Shown here: positions 43,178 to 52,659 of the stretch, piece by piece
Numbering within the stretch: the first letter of the stretch is position 1
How the letters are laid out: each line of letters begins with the position of its first letter
Assembly: GCF_003269295.1 (NCBI RefSeq)
Contig: NZ_QLTT01000006.1
Span: 62,001-126,000, forward strand
From: Lentzea atacamensis
Lineage (GTDB): Bacteria; Actinomycetota; Actinomycetes; Mycobacteriales; Pseudonocardiaceae
DNA: 64,000 nt
Reading direction: 5' to 3'
Notes under the pieces: generated by a model
What the model saw: only the letters and a program-made list of their open reading frames with translations
What the model was told of the DNA's origin: nothing
Database searches by the model: none
Position numbers and translations under genes: made by a program

Positions 43178-44350
43178 TCAGTACGTGGGCAGCGACGGGT
43201 CGACTTCGCGAGCCCAGGCCAGCACGCCACCACCGACGTGCACGGCGTCCTTGAAGCCCGCCTTGTGCAGCGCCGCGAGCGCCTCCGCCGAACGAGCACC
43301 GGACTTGCAGTGCAGCACCAGCGGCTTGTCCTGCGGCAGCTCGGAGAACGCCTCGCCGGACAGGATCCGGTCCTTCGGGATCAGCACCGAGCCCGGGATC
43401 TTCACGATCTCGTACTCGTGCGGCTCGCGGACGTCCACCAGCAGGAAGTCCTCGCCGGACTCCTGCTTGTGCTTGAGCTCGAGCGGCGTGATCGTGTTGC
43501 CCGCGGCCGCCTGCTGCGCGTCCGTGGACACGACACCGCAGAACGCCTCGTAGTCGATCAGCTCGGTGATCTTCGGCGACTCCGGGTCCTTGCGGATCTT
43601 GATCGTCCGGTAGGTCATCTCCAGCGCGTCGTAGACCATCAGGCGGCCCAGCAGCGGGTCACCGATGCCGGTGAGCAGCTTGATCGCCTCGGTGACCATG
43701 ATCGACCCGATGGACGCGCACAGCACGCCCAGCACGCCGCCCTCCGCGCAGGAGGGGACCATGCCGGGAGGCGGCGGCTCCGGGTAGAGGTCGCGGTAGT
43801 TCAGGCCCTGGCCGTTCGGCGCGTCCTCCCAGAAGACGCTGACCTGGCCCTCGAACCGGAAGATCGAACCCCAGACGTACGGCTTGCCCAGCAGCACCGC
43901 GGCGTCGTTCACCAGGTACCGCGTGGCGAAGTTGTCGGTGCCGTCGAGGATCAGGTCGTAGTCGCGGAAGATGTCCAGCGCGTTCTCGGAGTTGAGATGC
44001 GTCTGGTGCAGCACGACCTTGACGAACGGGTTGATCTCGGCGACGGAGTCGCGCGCGGACTCGGCCTTCGGGCGGCCGACGTCGGACTGGCCGTGGATCA
44101 CCTGACGCTGCAGGTTCGACTCGTCCACGACGTCGAAGTCGACGACGCCGAGCGTGCCGACCCCGGCCGCGGCCAGGTACAGCAGTGCCGGGCTGCCCAG
44201 GCCGCCCGCGCCGACGACGAGGACCTTCGCGTTCTTCAGCCTCTTCTGCCCGTCCACCCCGACATCCGGGATGATCAGGTGCCGGCTGTACCGCGCGACT
44301 TCTTCCTTGGTCAGCTCCGCGGCTGGCTCAACGAGCGGCGGAAGCGCCAT
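43178..44350 (-). CDS. moeZ: MoeZ: ThiS/MoaD adenylyltransferase with rhodanese sulfurtransferase domain
   Basis: A 390-residue two-domain protein. The E1-like ThiF/MoeB domain (about residues 15-260) has VVGAGGLGSPALLYLAAAG (ATP-binding) and RYLVNDAAVLLGKP. The rhodanese domain (about 285-388) has the active-site loop HCKSGARSAEAL with the persulphide Cys. It adenylates and sulphurates small carrier proteins for molybdopterin and other sulphur-containing products. That ties it to the molybdenum enzyme of the nitrate locus, though it is a backbone gene. The ATG at 44350 has GAGGAGGAG upstream; an earlier ATG at 44374 is less likely. Confidence 0.92.
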   Translation of the reverse strand: MALPPLVEPAAELTKEEVARYSRHLIIPDVGVDGQKRLKNAKVLVVGAGGLGSPALLYLAAAGVGTLGVVDFDVVDESNLQRQVIHGQSDVGRPKAESARDSVAEINPFVKVVLHQTHLNSENALDIFRDYDLILDGTDNFATRYLVNDAAVLLGKPYVWGSIFRFEGQVSVFWEDAPNGQGLNYRDLYPEPPPPGMVPSCAEGGVLGVLCASIGSIMVTEAIKLLTGIGDPLLGRLMVYDALEMTYRTIKIRKDPESPKITELIDYEAFCGVVSTDAQQAAAGNTITPLELKHKQESGEDFLLVDVREPHEYEIVKIPGSVLIPKDRILSGEAFSELPQDKPLVLHCKSGARSAEALAALHKAGFKDAVHVGGGVLAWAREVDPSLPTY

Positions 44351-44433
44351 TTGCTCCTCCTCGACGGACTGCATGCCTCTGTATCCGAGACAACATCTAC
44401 CCTGCCTGGACTCTTCCTCGTTGGAAAGCCGTC

Positions 44434-45423
44434 TCAGCCAGCGGGAAACGGGTTCGGCGTGCAGACCTTGCCGTCGGCGGGAACCACGTCCTGCCCGGCG
44501 TTGAGCTGGGAGACGAAGTTGTTCGCGACGCCGAACGTCTGCTGCATCATCACGGGCGCGGGAGCACCGTTCTCCGGGCACGCCGCGTGGTTGTTGCCCA
44601 GCGCGTGGCCGACCTCGTGGTTGATCACGTAGGTCCGGTAGCCGGAGAGGTCGGGCCCGTAGACCATCGCGCCGCGCACCCAGCGGGCGACGTTGATGAT
44701 CACCCGCTTGGTGGGGAAGTCCCAGCAGGAGGTCTCGAACGGGATCTCCTTGCCGCAGATCGTGTGCGAGGTCTTCGTGCTGGCCAGGATGATGGTGAAG
44801 TCCGGGTTCTGGTTCGCCTCGACCCGCTGGAAGGCCACTTGCTTCGTGCCGATCCAGCCGCGGGGGTCGGACAGGAAGCCGTCGATCGTGCGCCCGAACG
44901 CGGCCGCGTCGTCGTTGTAGTCGGCGGGCTTCACGCCGTCCTCGATGGCGATCGCGTACTTGCGGAACTTCTGCGCGTTCGCCTCGCCGACCCTCGCGCC
45001 GCTGCCGGGGACGGCTTTGAACGTGCCGACGCCGTCCTCCGAGAACGCGGGCCCCGCGGGCAGTTCGGCGGTGGGCACGTCGAGCTTCGGCTTCGGCGCC
45101 TGCACCTCGGACGCGGGCGGCTCCGGTGTGGTGGTGACCACGTCGGTGGGGTTGCCCGCACTGCCACCAGCCGCGGGCGACTTCGGCTGCACCGTGTCGA
45201 GCACGACCAGCGCCGTCAGCACGAGCAGCACCGGGATGGCGTAGATCCGCCATCCGTAGTTGGCGACGAGCTTCTTGGCCCCGCGCTTGCGGGGCCGTCT
45301 GTGCTGCGCGGTGCCCTCCGGCTCCCAGGCTGCCGCGAGCGGCTCCGCGCTGGTCCGGCGCGCGCCACGACGGTAGCGGTCAGAGGGCGGAGCAGAAGGT
45401 CCTCGCTCGGGGGCGCGATTCAC
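44434..45423 (-). CDS. DUF3152 membrane-anchored metzincin-like peptidase
   Basis: A 329-residue protein with a basic cytoplasmic N-terminus, one transmembrane helix (about residues 57-80), a Pro/Thr linker and an extracytoplasmic DUF3152 domain. INHEVGHALGNNH is a full HExxHxxGxxH metzincin zinc site, and VMMQQ could be the Met-turn. It is probably a secreted or anchored peptidase. M. tuberculosis has a homologue (Rv3207c) in the same place next to moeZ. It is the next gene upstream of moeZ on the same strand. Confidence 0.85.
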   Translation of the reverse strand: MNRAPERGPSAPPSDRYRRGARRTSAEPLAAAWEPEGTAQHRRPRKRGAKKLVANYGWRIYAIPVLLVLTALVVLDTVQPKSPAAGGSAGNPTDVVTTTPEPPASEVQAPKPKLDVPTAELPAGPAFSEDGVGTFKAVPGSGARVGEANAQKFRKYAIAIEDGVKPADYNDDAAAFGRTIDGFLSDPRGWIGTKQVAFQRVEANQNPDFTIILASTKTSHTICGKEIPFETSCWDFPTKRVIINVARWVRGAMVYGPDLSGYRTYVINHEVGHALGNNHAACPENGAPAPVMMQQTFGVANNFVSQLNAGQDVVPADGKVCTPNPFPAG

Positions 45424-45463
45424 GTTGCCCAGGGTCCCACACCCCCCGTATGGCCGTTGTTCG

Positions 45464-46417
45464 TCACCATGTGTGTCGGTCCACCGCCTCCCACATGCCC
45501 AGGACGGCCCTCGCCACGGTGGCGGGCCGCTCCATCTGGGCCACGTGCCCGGTCTTCGGGAGCACCAGCAGTCGTCCCCTCGGCAGCAGACGGGCCGTGC
45601 GCGGCCCCTTCCGCACGCTGACGAGCCTGTCGTTCTCGCCCCACAAAACCAGCGTGGGCGCCTTGACCAGCGGGAGGAAGCGCCAGAGCGACTTCGGGCC
45701 CGGCATGAGCCAGGTCTGCATCAGCCCGAACGTGCTGCGGTTGAGCGCGTGCCCGGCCCACTTCTGCCGGGCGCGCTCCTCGTTCTCCCTGATCGACTCC
45801 TCGATGCGGTGGTCGGGCACCACGCTCGGGTCGGCGAAGCACAGTTCGAGCATCTGCCTCGTGCGCTCGTGCGCGCTCAGCTTGGCGAGCTCGCGGCGCA
45901 CCCTGGACCCGACGATCGGCAGGAACGCGAGCGCCATCCGCGGGTCCGACATGCGGTCCAGGCGCGGCCTGAAGTCGGGCACGGCCGGGCTCACCAGGGT
46001 GAGCGTCCTGACGAGGTCCGGCCTGGTCGCGGCGACGATGAGGGAGATCGCGCCACCCATCGAGTTGCCGAACAGGTGCACTGGCTCGCCGAACGTCTCG
46101 AGGTACTTGATCACCGTGCGCGCGTGCGCCGGAAGACTGAAGTCATAGCCGGGAATCGGCTCCGACCGCCCGAACCCCGGCAGGTCGATCGAGTACCCGT
46201 TGACATGTTCCCTGAGCTGGGCGGCGAGGTCCGTCCAGTTGGTCGCGGACCCGCCCAGCCCGTGCACGAAGACGGCGGGCGGCCCGTTCCCCCTGGTGAC
46301 CCTGACGTGTACCTCATGGTCATCGACCTGGTGAAACTCACCTGGCCACGGCGGCTGCGACGTGTCCAGCGGCGGCAGCTCGACCGTGGACAGCGGGGCG
46401 GGGATCAGGGCGCTCAC
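45464..46417 (-). CDS. Alpha/beta-hydrolase
   Basis: A 317-residue cytoplasmic hydrolase. It has oxyanion motif VFVHGLGGSATNW, nucleophile elbow FGNSMGGA (Ser near residue 121), acid in LWGENDRLV and His in LPKTGHVAQME. The GNSMGG form is common among meta-cleavage hydrolases and epoxide-type enzymes. Substrate unknown. It is divergent from the TetR gene at 46544, which may control it. Confidence 0.83.
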   Translation of the reverse strand: MSALIPAPLSTVELPPLDTSQPPWPGEFHQVDDHEVHVRVTRGNGPPAVFVHGLGGSATNWTDLAAQLREHVNGYSIDLPGFGRSEPIPGYDFSLPAHARTVIKYLETFGEPVHLFGNSMGGAISLIVAATRPDLVRTLTLVSPAVPDFRPRLDRMSDPRMALAFLPIVGSRVRRELAKLSAHERTRQMLELCFADPSVVPDHRIEESIRENEERARQKWAGHALNRSTFGLMQTWLMPGPKSLWRFLPLVKAPTLVLWGENDRLVSVRKGPRTARLLPRGRLLVLPKTGHVAQMERPATVARAVLGMWEAVDRHTW

Positions 46418-46543
46418 CAGACCAGGATGCGGGAAAGAAGGCGGAGATGGTTCCCGGATGTGGGCTACCAGCGAGTAAGGTTGCGCTCACGCCTCGGTCA
46501 GGCAACCCCTCTCCGACGGCAGATGACACGTGCTGGAGGCACC

Positions 46544-47173
46544 ATGACGGAGACGGCGCAGAGCGCACCCGCAGGCAGGGGCGTTCGACTGCCGCGCACC
46601 GCCCGCCGCGCGCAACTGCTGGCAGCGGCGCAGGACGTGTTCGTCGCCAACGGCTACCACGCCGCGGCGATGGACGAGATCGCCGAGCGCGCTGGCGTGT
46701 CCAAGCCGGTGCTCTACCAGCACTTCCCCGGCAAGCTCGAGCTGTACATGGCGCTGCTCGAGTCCCATGTGGACGAGCTGGTCGGCCGTGTCCGCACCGC
46801 CATCGGCTCGACTACGGACAACAAGCTGCGCGTGCGTGCCGCCGTGGCCGCCTTCTACGACTTCGTGGACGGCGAGGGCCAGGCCTTCCGCATGGTGTTC
46901 GAGTCCGACCTGCGCTCCGAGCCCGCCGTGCAGCAGGCCGTCGAGCGCGCGACCACCGACTCCGTCGACGCGATCACCGAGACCATCACGGCGGACGCCG
47001 GCCTTGACCCGGAGCGGGCGCGCCTGCTGGCGGTCGGCCTTGTGGGGCTCTCGCAGGTCACCGCGCGGTCGTGGCTCGCGGACAACCGGCGGGTGCCGAA
47101 GGAGGACGCGGTCGCGCTGATCTCCAACCTGGCGTGGCGCGGCATCGGTGGCGGCTTCCCGCTCCAGCACTGA
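46544..47173 (+). CDS. TetR-family transcriptional regulator
   Basis: A 209-residue repressor. The N-terminal helix-turn-helix (about residues 20-66) reads FVANGYHAAAMDEIAERAGV followed by SKPVLYQHFPGK. The C-terminal ligand domain is helical. The ATG at 46544 follows CTGGAGG. It is the likely counterpart of M. tuberculosis Rv3208 in this conserved block. It is divergent from the alpha/beta-hydrolase gene; no clear operator was found between them. Confidence 0.87.
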   Translation: MTETAQSAPAGRGVRLPRTARRAQLLAAAQDVFVANGYHAAAMDEIAERAGVSKPVLYQHFPGKLELYMALLESHVDELVGRVRTAIGSTTDNKLRVRAAVAAFYDFVDGEGQAFRMVFESDLRSEPAVQQAVERATTDSVDAITETITADAGLDPERARLLAVGLVGLSQVTARSWLADNRRVPKEDAVALISNLAWRGIGGGFPLQH

Positions 47174-47174
47174 G

Positions 47175-47203
47175 AGAAGGGGCCCGCGGCGCGGGCCCCT
47201 TCT
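47175..47203. terminator. Bidirectional terminator
   Basis: A 13-bp perfect stem (47175-47187 and 47191-47203) with a 3-base loop, arms AGAAGGGGCCCGC and its complement, directly after the TetR stop and before the convergent hydrolase stop. The ends are T- and A-flanked enough to serve both directions. Confidence 0.8.
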
Positions 47204-47986
47204 TCACATCAGCGCGGCGATTCGTCTCGCCACGTCCTCCGAGCGTTCGAACGGCAGCATGTGCCCCGCCTTCGGATAGATCACGAACTCCGCTGACGGC
47301 AACGCGTCCGCGATCGCCCGCGAGTGCCGCATCGGCGTCAGCACGTCCCACGACCCGGCCATGACGACGGTCGGGATCGACGAGAGCACCGAGAGCGCTT
47401 CCCGCCGCTGGTGCCTGGTCAGCTCCTCCCGGAGTCCGACGAACGCCTCACCCGTCGTCGCCCCGGCCATCGCCGCCGCGGCACGCACGTCGGCCCAGCG
47501 CGCCCCACGCCCGAACGTCACGCGCAGGCCAGGCGTGATCAAGCGGCCGAACCCGACCTTCGGCCGCCTGACCAGCCATCGCCCGGCGAGCCGCTCCACA
47601 CCGCTCAGCCGGGGCAGGTCCCCGCACGACGTGGCCACCAGGGCCACCCCCGTGACGCGCGAGAACAACTCGGGGCGCTGCTCGGCCAGCGCCATGATCG
47701 TCATGCCGCCCAGCGAGTGGCCGGCCAGCACGATGCGCCCGGTCGGGACGTACTCGTCCAGAACCGCGGCCAGGTCGTCGGCCAGTTCGGACAGGGTCAG
47801 GGCGCTGCCGGTCGAGAGACCGTGGCCGCGGACGTCGTAGCGGACCACGCGGCCCGGCAACGCGGCTGCGACGCGGTCCCATGTCGTGAGGTCCATGGTC
47901 CAGCCGTGCAGCAGAACAGCGGTCACGTCGGAGGGCGAAGACTCCGACGTGACGACGTTCAGCCGATCAAGAACGAGCGACGCCAT
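47204..47986 (-). CDS. Alpha/beta-hydrolase, partner of diiron oxygenase
   Basis: A 260-residue hydrolase with LLHGWTMDLTTWD (oxyanion loop), LAGHSLGGMT (nucleophile Ser near residue 98), Asp in AGSWDVLTP and His in KAGHMLPFE. The ATG at 47986 overlaps the end of the diiron oxygenase gene by 28 bases, so the two are co-translated. Together they look like a small catabolic or tailoring unit under the divergent TetR gene at 48908. Substrate unknown. Confidence 0.82.
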   Translation of the reverse strand: MASLVLDRLNVVTSESSPSDVTAVLLHGWTMDLTTWDRVAAALPGRVVRYDVRGHGLSTGSALTLSELADDLAAVLDEYVPTGRIVLAGHSLGGMTIMALAEQRPELFSRVTGVALVATSCGDLPRLSGVERLAGRWLVRRPKVGFGRLITPGLRVTFGRGARWADVRAAAAMAGATTGEAFVGLREELTRHQRREALSVLSSIPTVVMAGSWDVLTPMRHSRAIADALPSAEFVIYPKAGHMLPFERSEDVARRIAALM

Positions 47987-48846
47987 GAGCGCATCCCCGG
48001 CCTTCCCACAAGTCCGGCTTCGTCCAGGAACGACATGATCCGTTCCCCCGACCAGCGAATGGTCTCCTGGAACCGCGGGTTGGCCAGCGCCTGGCGGCGA
48101 GCCTCGCGCACGTCGAGGCCGACGGCGGCGTAGACGGCCGGGTTGATGATCGTGCGCGTGATCATCATCGACACGTACCCGATCAGCCACTTCTGGTACG
48201 GCAGCTCGTAGCCCTTCAACGACGACATCCCGCGGAGCAGCTCCTCTCGCGCGAACCGCACGTGGCGGGCCTCCTCCAGCACGTGGATGCGGTTCACCAT
48301 CCGCACGATCGGCTGGATCGTCTCGTCGTTCATCGCCTCGCGCTGCAGGCGGTCGAGGATCTCCTCGGCGACCAGGATCGAGCCGTACATCGCCGGGCCG
48401 TAGCCGATGGTCGGCAGCAGCTTGCCCAGGCGGTGGGTGTGCCGCGTGGGCCCGTACGGCGGGCAGCCGATGCGTTCGACCAGGCGCGCGAACATCGTCG
48501 AGTGGCGGCACTCGTCGGCCACCTCGGTCAGCGCGTACTGGGCGTGCCGGGAGGTCGGGTCGGTGTTGTAGACGACCTTGACCAGCATCTGCATGAGCAG
48601 CAGCTCGAACCACAGGCCGACGGACGCGATCGACGCCAGCTCGTGCTTCGAGAGCTCGATGCGCTGCTCGGGAGTCAGCGACTCGTACAAAGGCGTGCCG
48701 TACAGCGAAATCCGCTGTTCAGGGATGTAGAAGAGCCCGTCGACCAGAGGCGCGGACCAGTCGATGTCCACCTCGGGGTCGTAGAACTTCTCGGCGGACG
48801 ACTTCAGCAGCCTCTCCGCTGTCTTCTCCCGATCGGCGAGCCTCAT
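47959..48846 (-). CDS. AurF-like diiron oxygenase
   Basis: A 295-residue helical protein of the PF11583 type (p-aminobenzoate N-oxygenase AurF and relatives). The carboxylate and His ligands are visible: KHELASIASVGLWFE, EVADECRHSTMF, LVAEEILDRL and LEEARHVRFAREEL. Such enzymes oxidise amines or other substrates with a non-heme diiron centre. It begins at the ATG at 48846 and is divergent from the TetR gene across a double operator. The natural substrate cannot be told from sequence. Confidence 0.82.
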   Translation of the reverse strand: MRLADREKTAERLLKSSAEKFYDPEVDIDWSAPLVDGLFYIPEQRISLYGTPLYESLTPEQRIELSKHELASIASVGLWFELLLMQMLVKVVYNTDPTSRHAQYALTEVADECRHSTMFARLVERIGCPPYGPTRHTHRLGKLLPTIGYGPAMYGSILVAEEILDRLQREAMNDETIQPIVRMVNRIHVLEEARHVRFAREELLRGMSSLKGYELPYQKWLIGYVSMMITRTIINPAVYAAVGLDVREARRQALANPRFQETIRWSGERIMSFLDEAGLVGRPGMRSWRRSFLIG

Positions 48847-48867
48847 CGGTTGCCCTCCCCGGTAAGT

Positions 48868-48898
48868 GTTACTTGAGGTAACGGTTACTTCTGGTAGC
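48868..48898. promoter_or_regulatory. Tandem TetR operator
   Basis: Two adjacent copies of GTTACTT-N2-GGTARC: GTTACTTGAGGTAAC (48868-48882, a perfect GTTAC-N5-GTAAC palindrome) and GTTACTTCTGGTAGC (48884-48898). They lie between the divergent diiron oxygenase and TetR genes, ending 9 bases before the TetR ATG. This is a classical place for a TetR-type repressor to control itself and the divergent operon. Confidence 0.7.
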
Positions 48899-48907
48899 GT
48901 GCGTCAC

Positions 48908-49591
48908 ATGGCACGCACTGTCAAGGGGCCGGACGCGCGACGCGAACGCTGGAAGGGGCATCGCGAGCAGCGCAGGGCGGAGTTCGTGGAGGCCACGATC
49001 GCCGCCGTGGCCAAGAAGGGCCCGGACGTCGGCATGGAGGACGTCGCCGCGGAGGCGGGCGTCAGCAAGCCCGTGCTCTACCGGCACTTCACCGACAAGT
49101 CCGACCTGTACCTGGCAGTCGGACAGCGGGCCACCGAGCTGCTGATGGACCGGATGGGCCCCGCACTCGCCGCCGACGGGCCGATCCGCGCGCGCATCGA
49201 ACGGATCGTCGACGCCTACCTGTCGGTGATCGAGGAGAACCCGAACCTCTACCGGTTCGTGGTGAAGGGGTCCTTTGTGGACCGCCCGGTCGAGAAGGAC
49301 GTCGTGCAGGAGGACAAGAACCTCATCGCGACGACCCTGGCCCGGATCCTCGGCGACTACCTGCGCGCGTTCGACATGGACTCCGGCGGCGCCGAGCCGT
49401 GGGCGCACGCGCTCGTCGGCATGGTGCAGAACGCGGGCGACTGGTGGCTCGACCGCCAGACCATGTCCCGCGAGAACCTCAGCGACTACCTCGCCACGAT
49501 CATCTGGCACGCCATCGACGGGCTGCTGCGCTCGGCGGGTGTCCAGGCAGACCCGGCAAAGCCACTCACCCCGCTGCGATTGGTGGACTGA
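48908..49591 (+). CDS. TetR-family regulator of the diiron oxygenase unit
   Basis: A 227-residue repressor. Helix-turn-helix region (about residues 18-65): AVAKKGPDVGMEDVAAEAGV then SKPVLYRHFTDK. The C-terminal domain is typical of TetR regulators of lipid or xenobiotic genes. The ATG at 48908 is placed right after the double palindrome. Its stop overlaps the ATG of the DUF4873 gene (TGATGA). Confidence 0.87.
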   Translation: MARTVKGPDARRERWKGHREQRRAEFVEATIAAVAKKGPDVGMEDVAAEAGVSKPVLYRHFTDKSDLYLAVGQRATELLMDRMGPALAADGPIRARIERIVDAYLSVIEENPNLYRFVVKGSFVDRPVEKDVVQEDKNLIATTLARILGDYLRAFDMDSGGAEPWAHALVGMVQNAGDWWLDRQTMSRENLSDYLATIIWHAIDGLLRSAGVQADPAKPLTPLRLVD

Positions 49592-49899
49592 TGAGCGAGC
49601 ACGACGAAGAGGGTTACACGGGCGAAGCCACCCTCGTTTTCGGCGAGGAAGAAGTCGCGGTGAGCGTCGAGCTGCGGGGCTATTTCCAGCCCATCGACGG
49701 CCGCTACCACTGGTACGGCCGCGTGAAGAAGAACGACGAGGTCACGAGCCGCGTCGAGGGTGGTGCGCGGACCGCGCTGCTGCGCACCCCCACCGGCCAG
49801 GCGGAGGGCACGCTGACCGACCCCGACCCGTGGGGCCGCTACCGGGTCGGCGGCATCTCGACCCCGCCGTACAAGATCGAAGAACCAGCTGATCACTAG
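49591..49899 (+). CDS. DUF4873 protein
   Basis: A 102-residue protein of the DUF4873 type: YTGEATLVFGEEEVAVSVEL, then GYFQPIDGRYHWYGR and a GRYRVGGISTPPY end. In other genomes this domain occurs alone or fused to flavin monooxygenases. Here it is translationally coupled to the TetR gene. The function is unknown. A strong terminator follows directly. Confidence 0.75.
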   Translation: MSEHDEEGYTGEATLVFGEEEVAVSVELRGYFQPIDGRYHWYGRVKKNDEVTSRVEGGARTALLRTPTGQAEGTLTDPDPWGRYRVGGISTPPYKIEEPADH

Positions 49900-49933
49900 A
49901 AAAAGCCCCGGTCGGAGCGACCGGGGCTTTTTT
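49900..49933. terminator. Rho-independent terminator
   Basis: A 14-bp perfect stem (49900-49913, 49919-49932) containing AAAAAGCCCCGG and CCGGGGCTTTTT, with loop GGAGC. A-tract and T-tract on the two sides make it bidirectional between the convergent DUF4873 and DUF3107 genes. Confidence 0.92.
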
Positions 49934-49945
49934 CGTTCAAGAACT

Positions 49946-50170
49946 TCAGGCGCCGAAACCGACCTTGCGCGAGTCCTGCGGGCCGATCTCCACGTACGCG
50001 ACGCGGCCAGCGGGCACGACAAACCTCGTACCCTTGGCGTCCACCAGCGACAGCACGCTGGACTTGCCGGACACCGCGTCCGCCACCAGAGTCTCGACCT
50101 CGGACGGGTTGAGCTCACTGGTCACGACGAGTTCCCGCGGGCTGTCCGCGACGCCGATCCTGACCTCCAC
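49946..50170 (-). CDS. DUF3107 protein (TB9.4-like)
   Basis: A 74-residue protein, starting VEVRIGVADSPRELVVTSEL and ending YVEIGPQDSRKVGFGA. This is the DUF3107 family, one of the small, widely conserved actinobacterial proteins (M. tuberculosis TB9.4, Rv3208A). The GTG at 50170 is chosen because GGAGG lies 5 bases upstream; a TTG at 50188 has no ribosome-binding site. The function is unknown. Confidence 0.85.
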   Translation of the reverse strand: MEVRIGVADSPRELVVTSELNPSEVETLVADAVSGKSSVLSLVDAKGTRFVVPAGRVAYVEIGPQDSRKVGFGA

Positions 50171-50213
50171 GCTGACCTCCGTGCTCAAAGAGAAAATCTG
50201 ATCGCGAGCCTAC

Positions 50214-50855
50214 CTAGCCCAGACCCAGCTGCGTCATGCGCCGCGCGTGCGACTGCTGGAGCCGGCGGAACAGCTGACCGATCCCGGCGAGGTCTCCAGA
50301 GCCCCGCACGATGAGCTCGGAGAGGCCGTCCCGCTCCGCCACCACGTACTGGGCCTGCGTCAACGCCTCGCCGAGCAGCCGGCGGCCCCACAGCGCGAGG
50401 CGGTCGCGGACGCGCGGATCCGACTCCACGGCGGCCAGGACTTCGCGCTCAGCGAACGCCGAGTGACCTGTGTCGGCGAGCACGGCGAGCACCAGTTCGC
50501 GGGTCGGCTCGTCCAGCCACTCCGCCACCTCGCGGTAGAAGTCGGCGGCGAGGCCGTCGCCCACGTACGCCTTCACGAGCGACTCGAGCCACGACTTGGG
50601 GCTGGTCGACTCGTGGAAGGCGTCGAAGCCCTTCACGAACGGCGCCATCGCGTCCTCGACGGCGACACCCTCGGCGGCCAGGTACTTCTGCAGCAGCGTG
50701 AAGTGACCGATCTCCGCGGCGGCCATCTGCGCCAACGCCGCGCGTCCCGCCAATGTCGGCGCCGTGCGCGAGTCCTCCGTCATCCGGTCGAAGGCCGAGA
50801 GCTCGCCATATGCGAGCGCTCCGAGAAGATCGACAACACCCTCCGCAACACCCAT
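50214..50855 (-). CDS. Ferritin-like fold protein
   Basis: A 213-residue all-helical protein with ferritin-like features: EL in LAYGELSAFDRM, AAAEIGHFTLLQKY (ExxH), then helices with AVLADTGHSAFAEREV. It resembles actinobacterial ferritin-like proteins related to tRNA hydroxylase MiaE; the homologue in M. tuberculosis is Rv3210c. Whether it binds a diiron centre cannot be stated. It is divergent from the DEAD-box helicase gene. Confidence 0.78.
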   Translation of the reverse strand: MGVAEGVVDLLGALAYGELSAFDRMTEDSRTAPTLAGRAALAQMAAAEIGHFTLLQKYLAAEGVAVEDAMAPFVKGFDAFHESTSPKSWLESLVKAYVGDGLAADFYREVAEWLDEPTRELVLAVLADTGHSAFAEREVLAAVESDPRVRDRLALWGRRLLGEALTQAQYVVAERDGLSELIVRGSGDLAGIGQLFRRLQQSHARRMTQLGLG

Positions 50856-51023
50856 GACGACGAACTCTAGTGGTCAATTGGGTCCTGCCAGGTAGAATGG
50901 ATACGGACGCCCGGCGTGACGAGTGTGACGAACCGCTGCGCGGCGCATGAAATGGTGCGCGTACACCTTTCCCGCAGCTGATCCGAAGCGCGGTCGAGAG
51001 GCCCGGCCAGGGCTCGTACGCGC

Positions 51024-52655
<1,632 letters not shown>

Positions 52656-52659
52656 TCAC

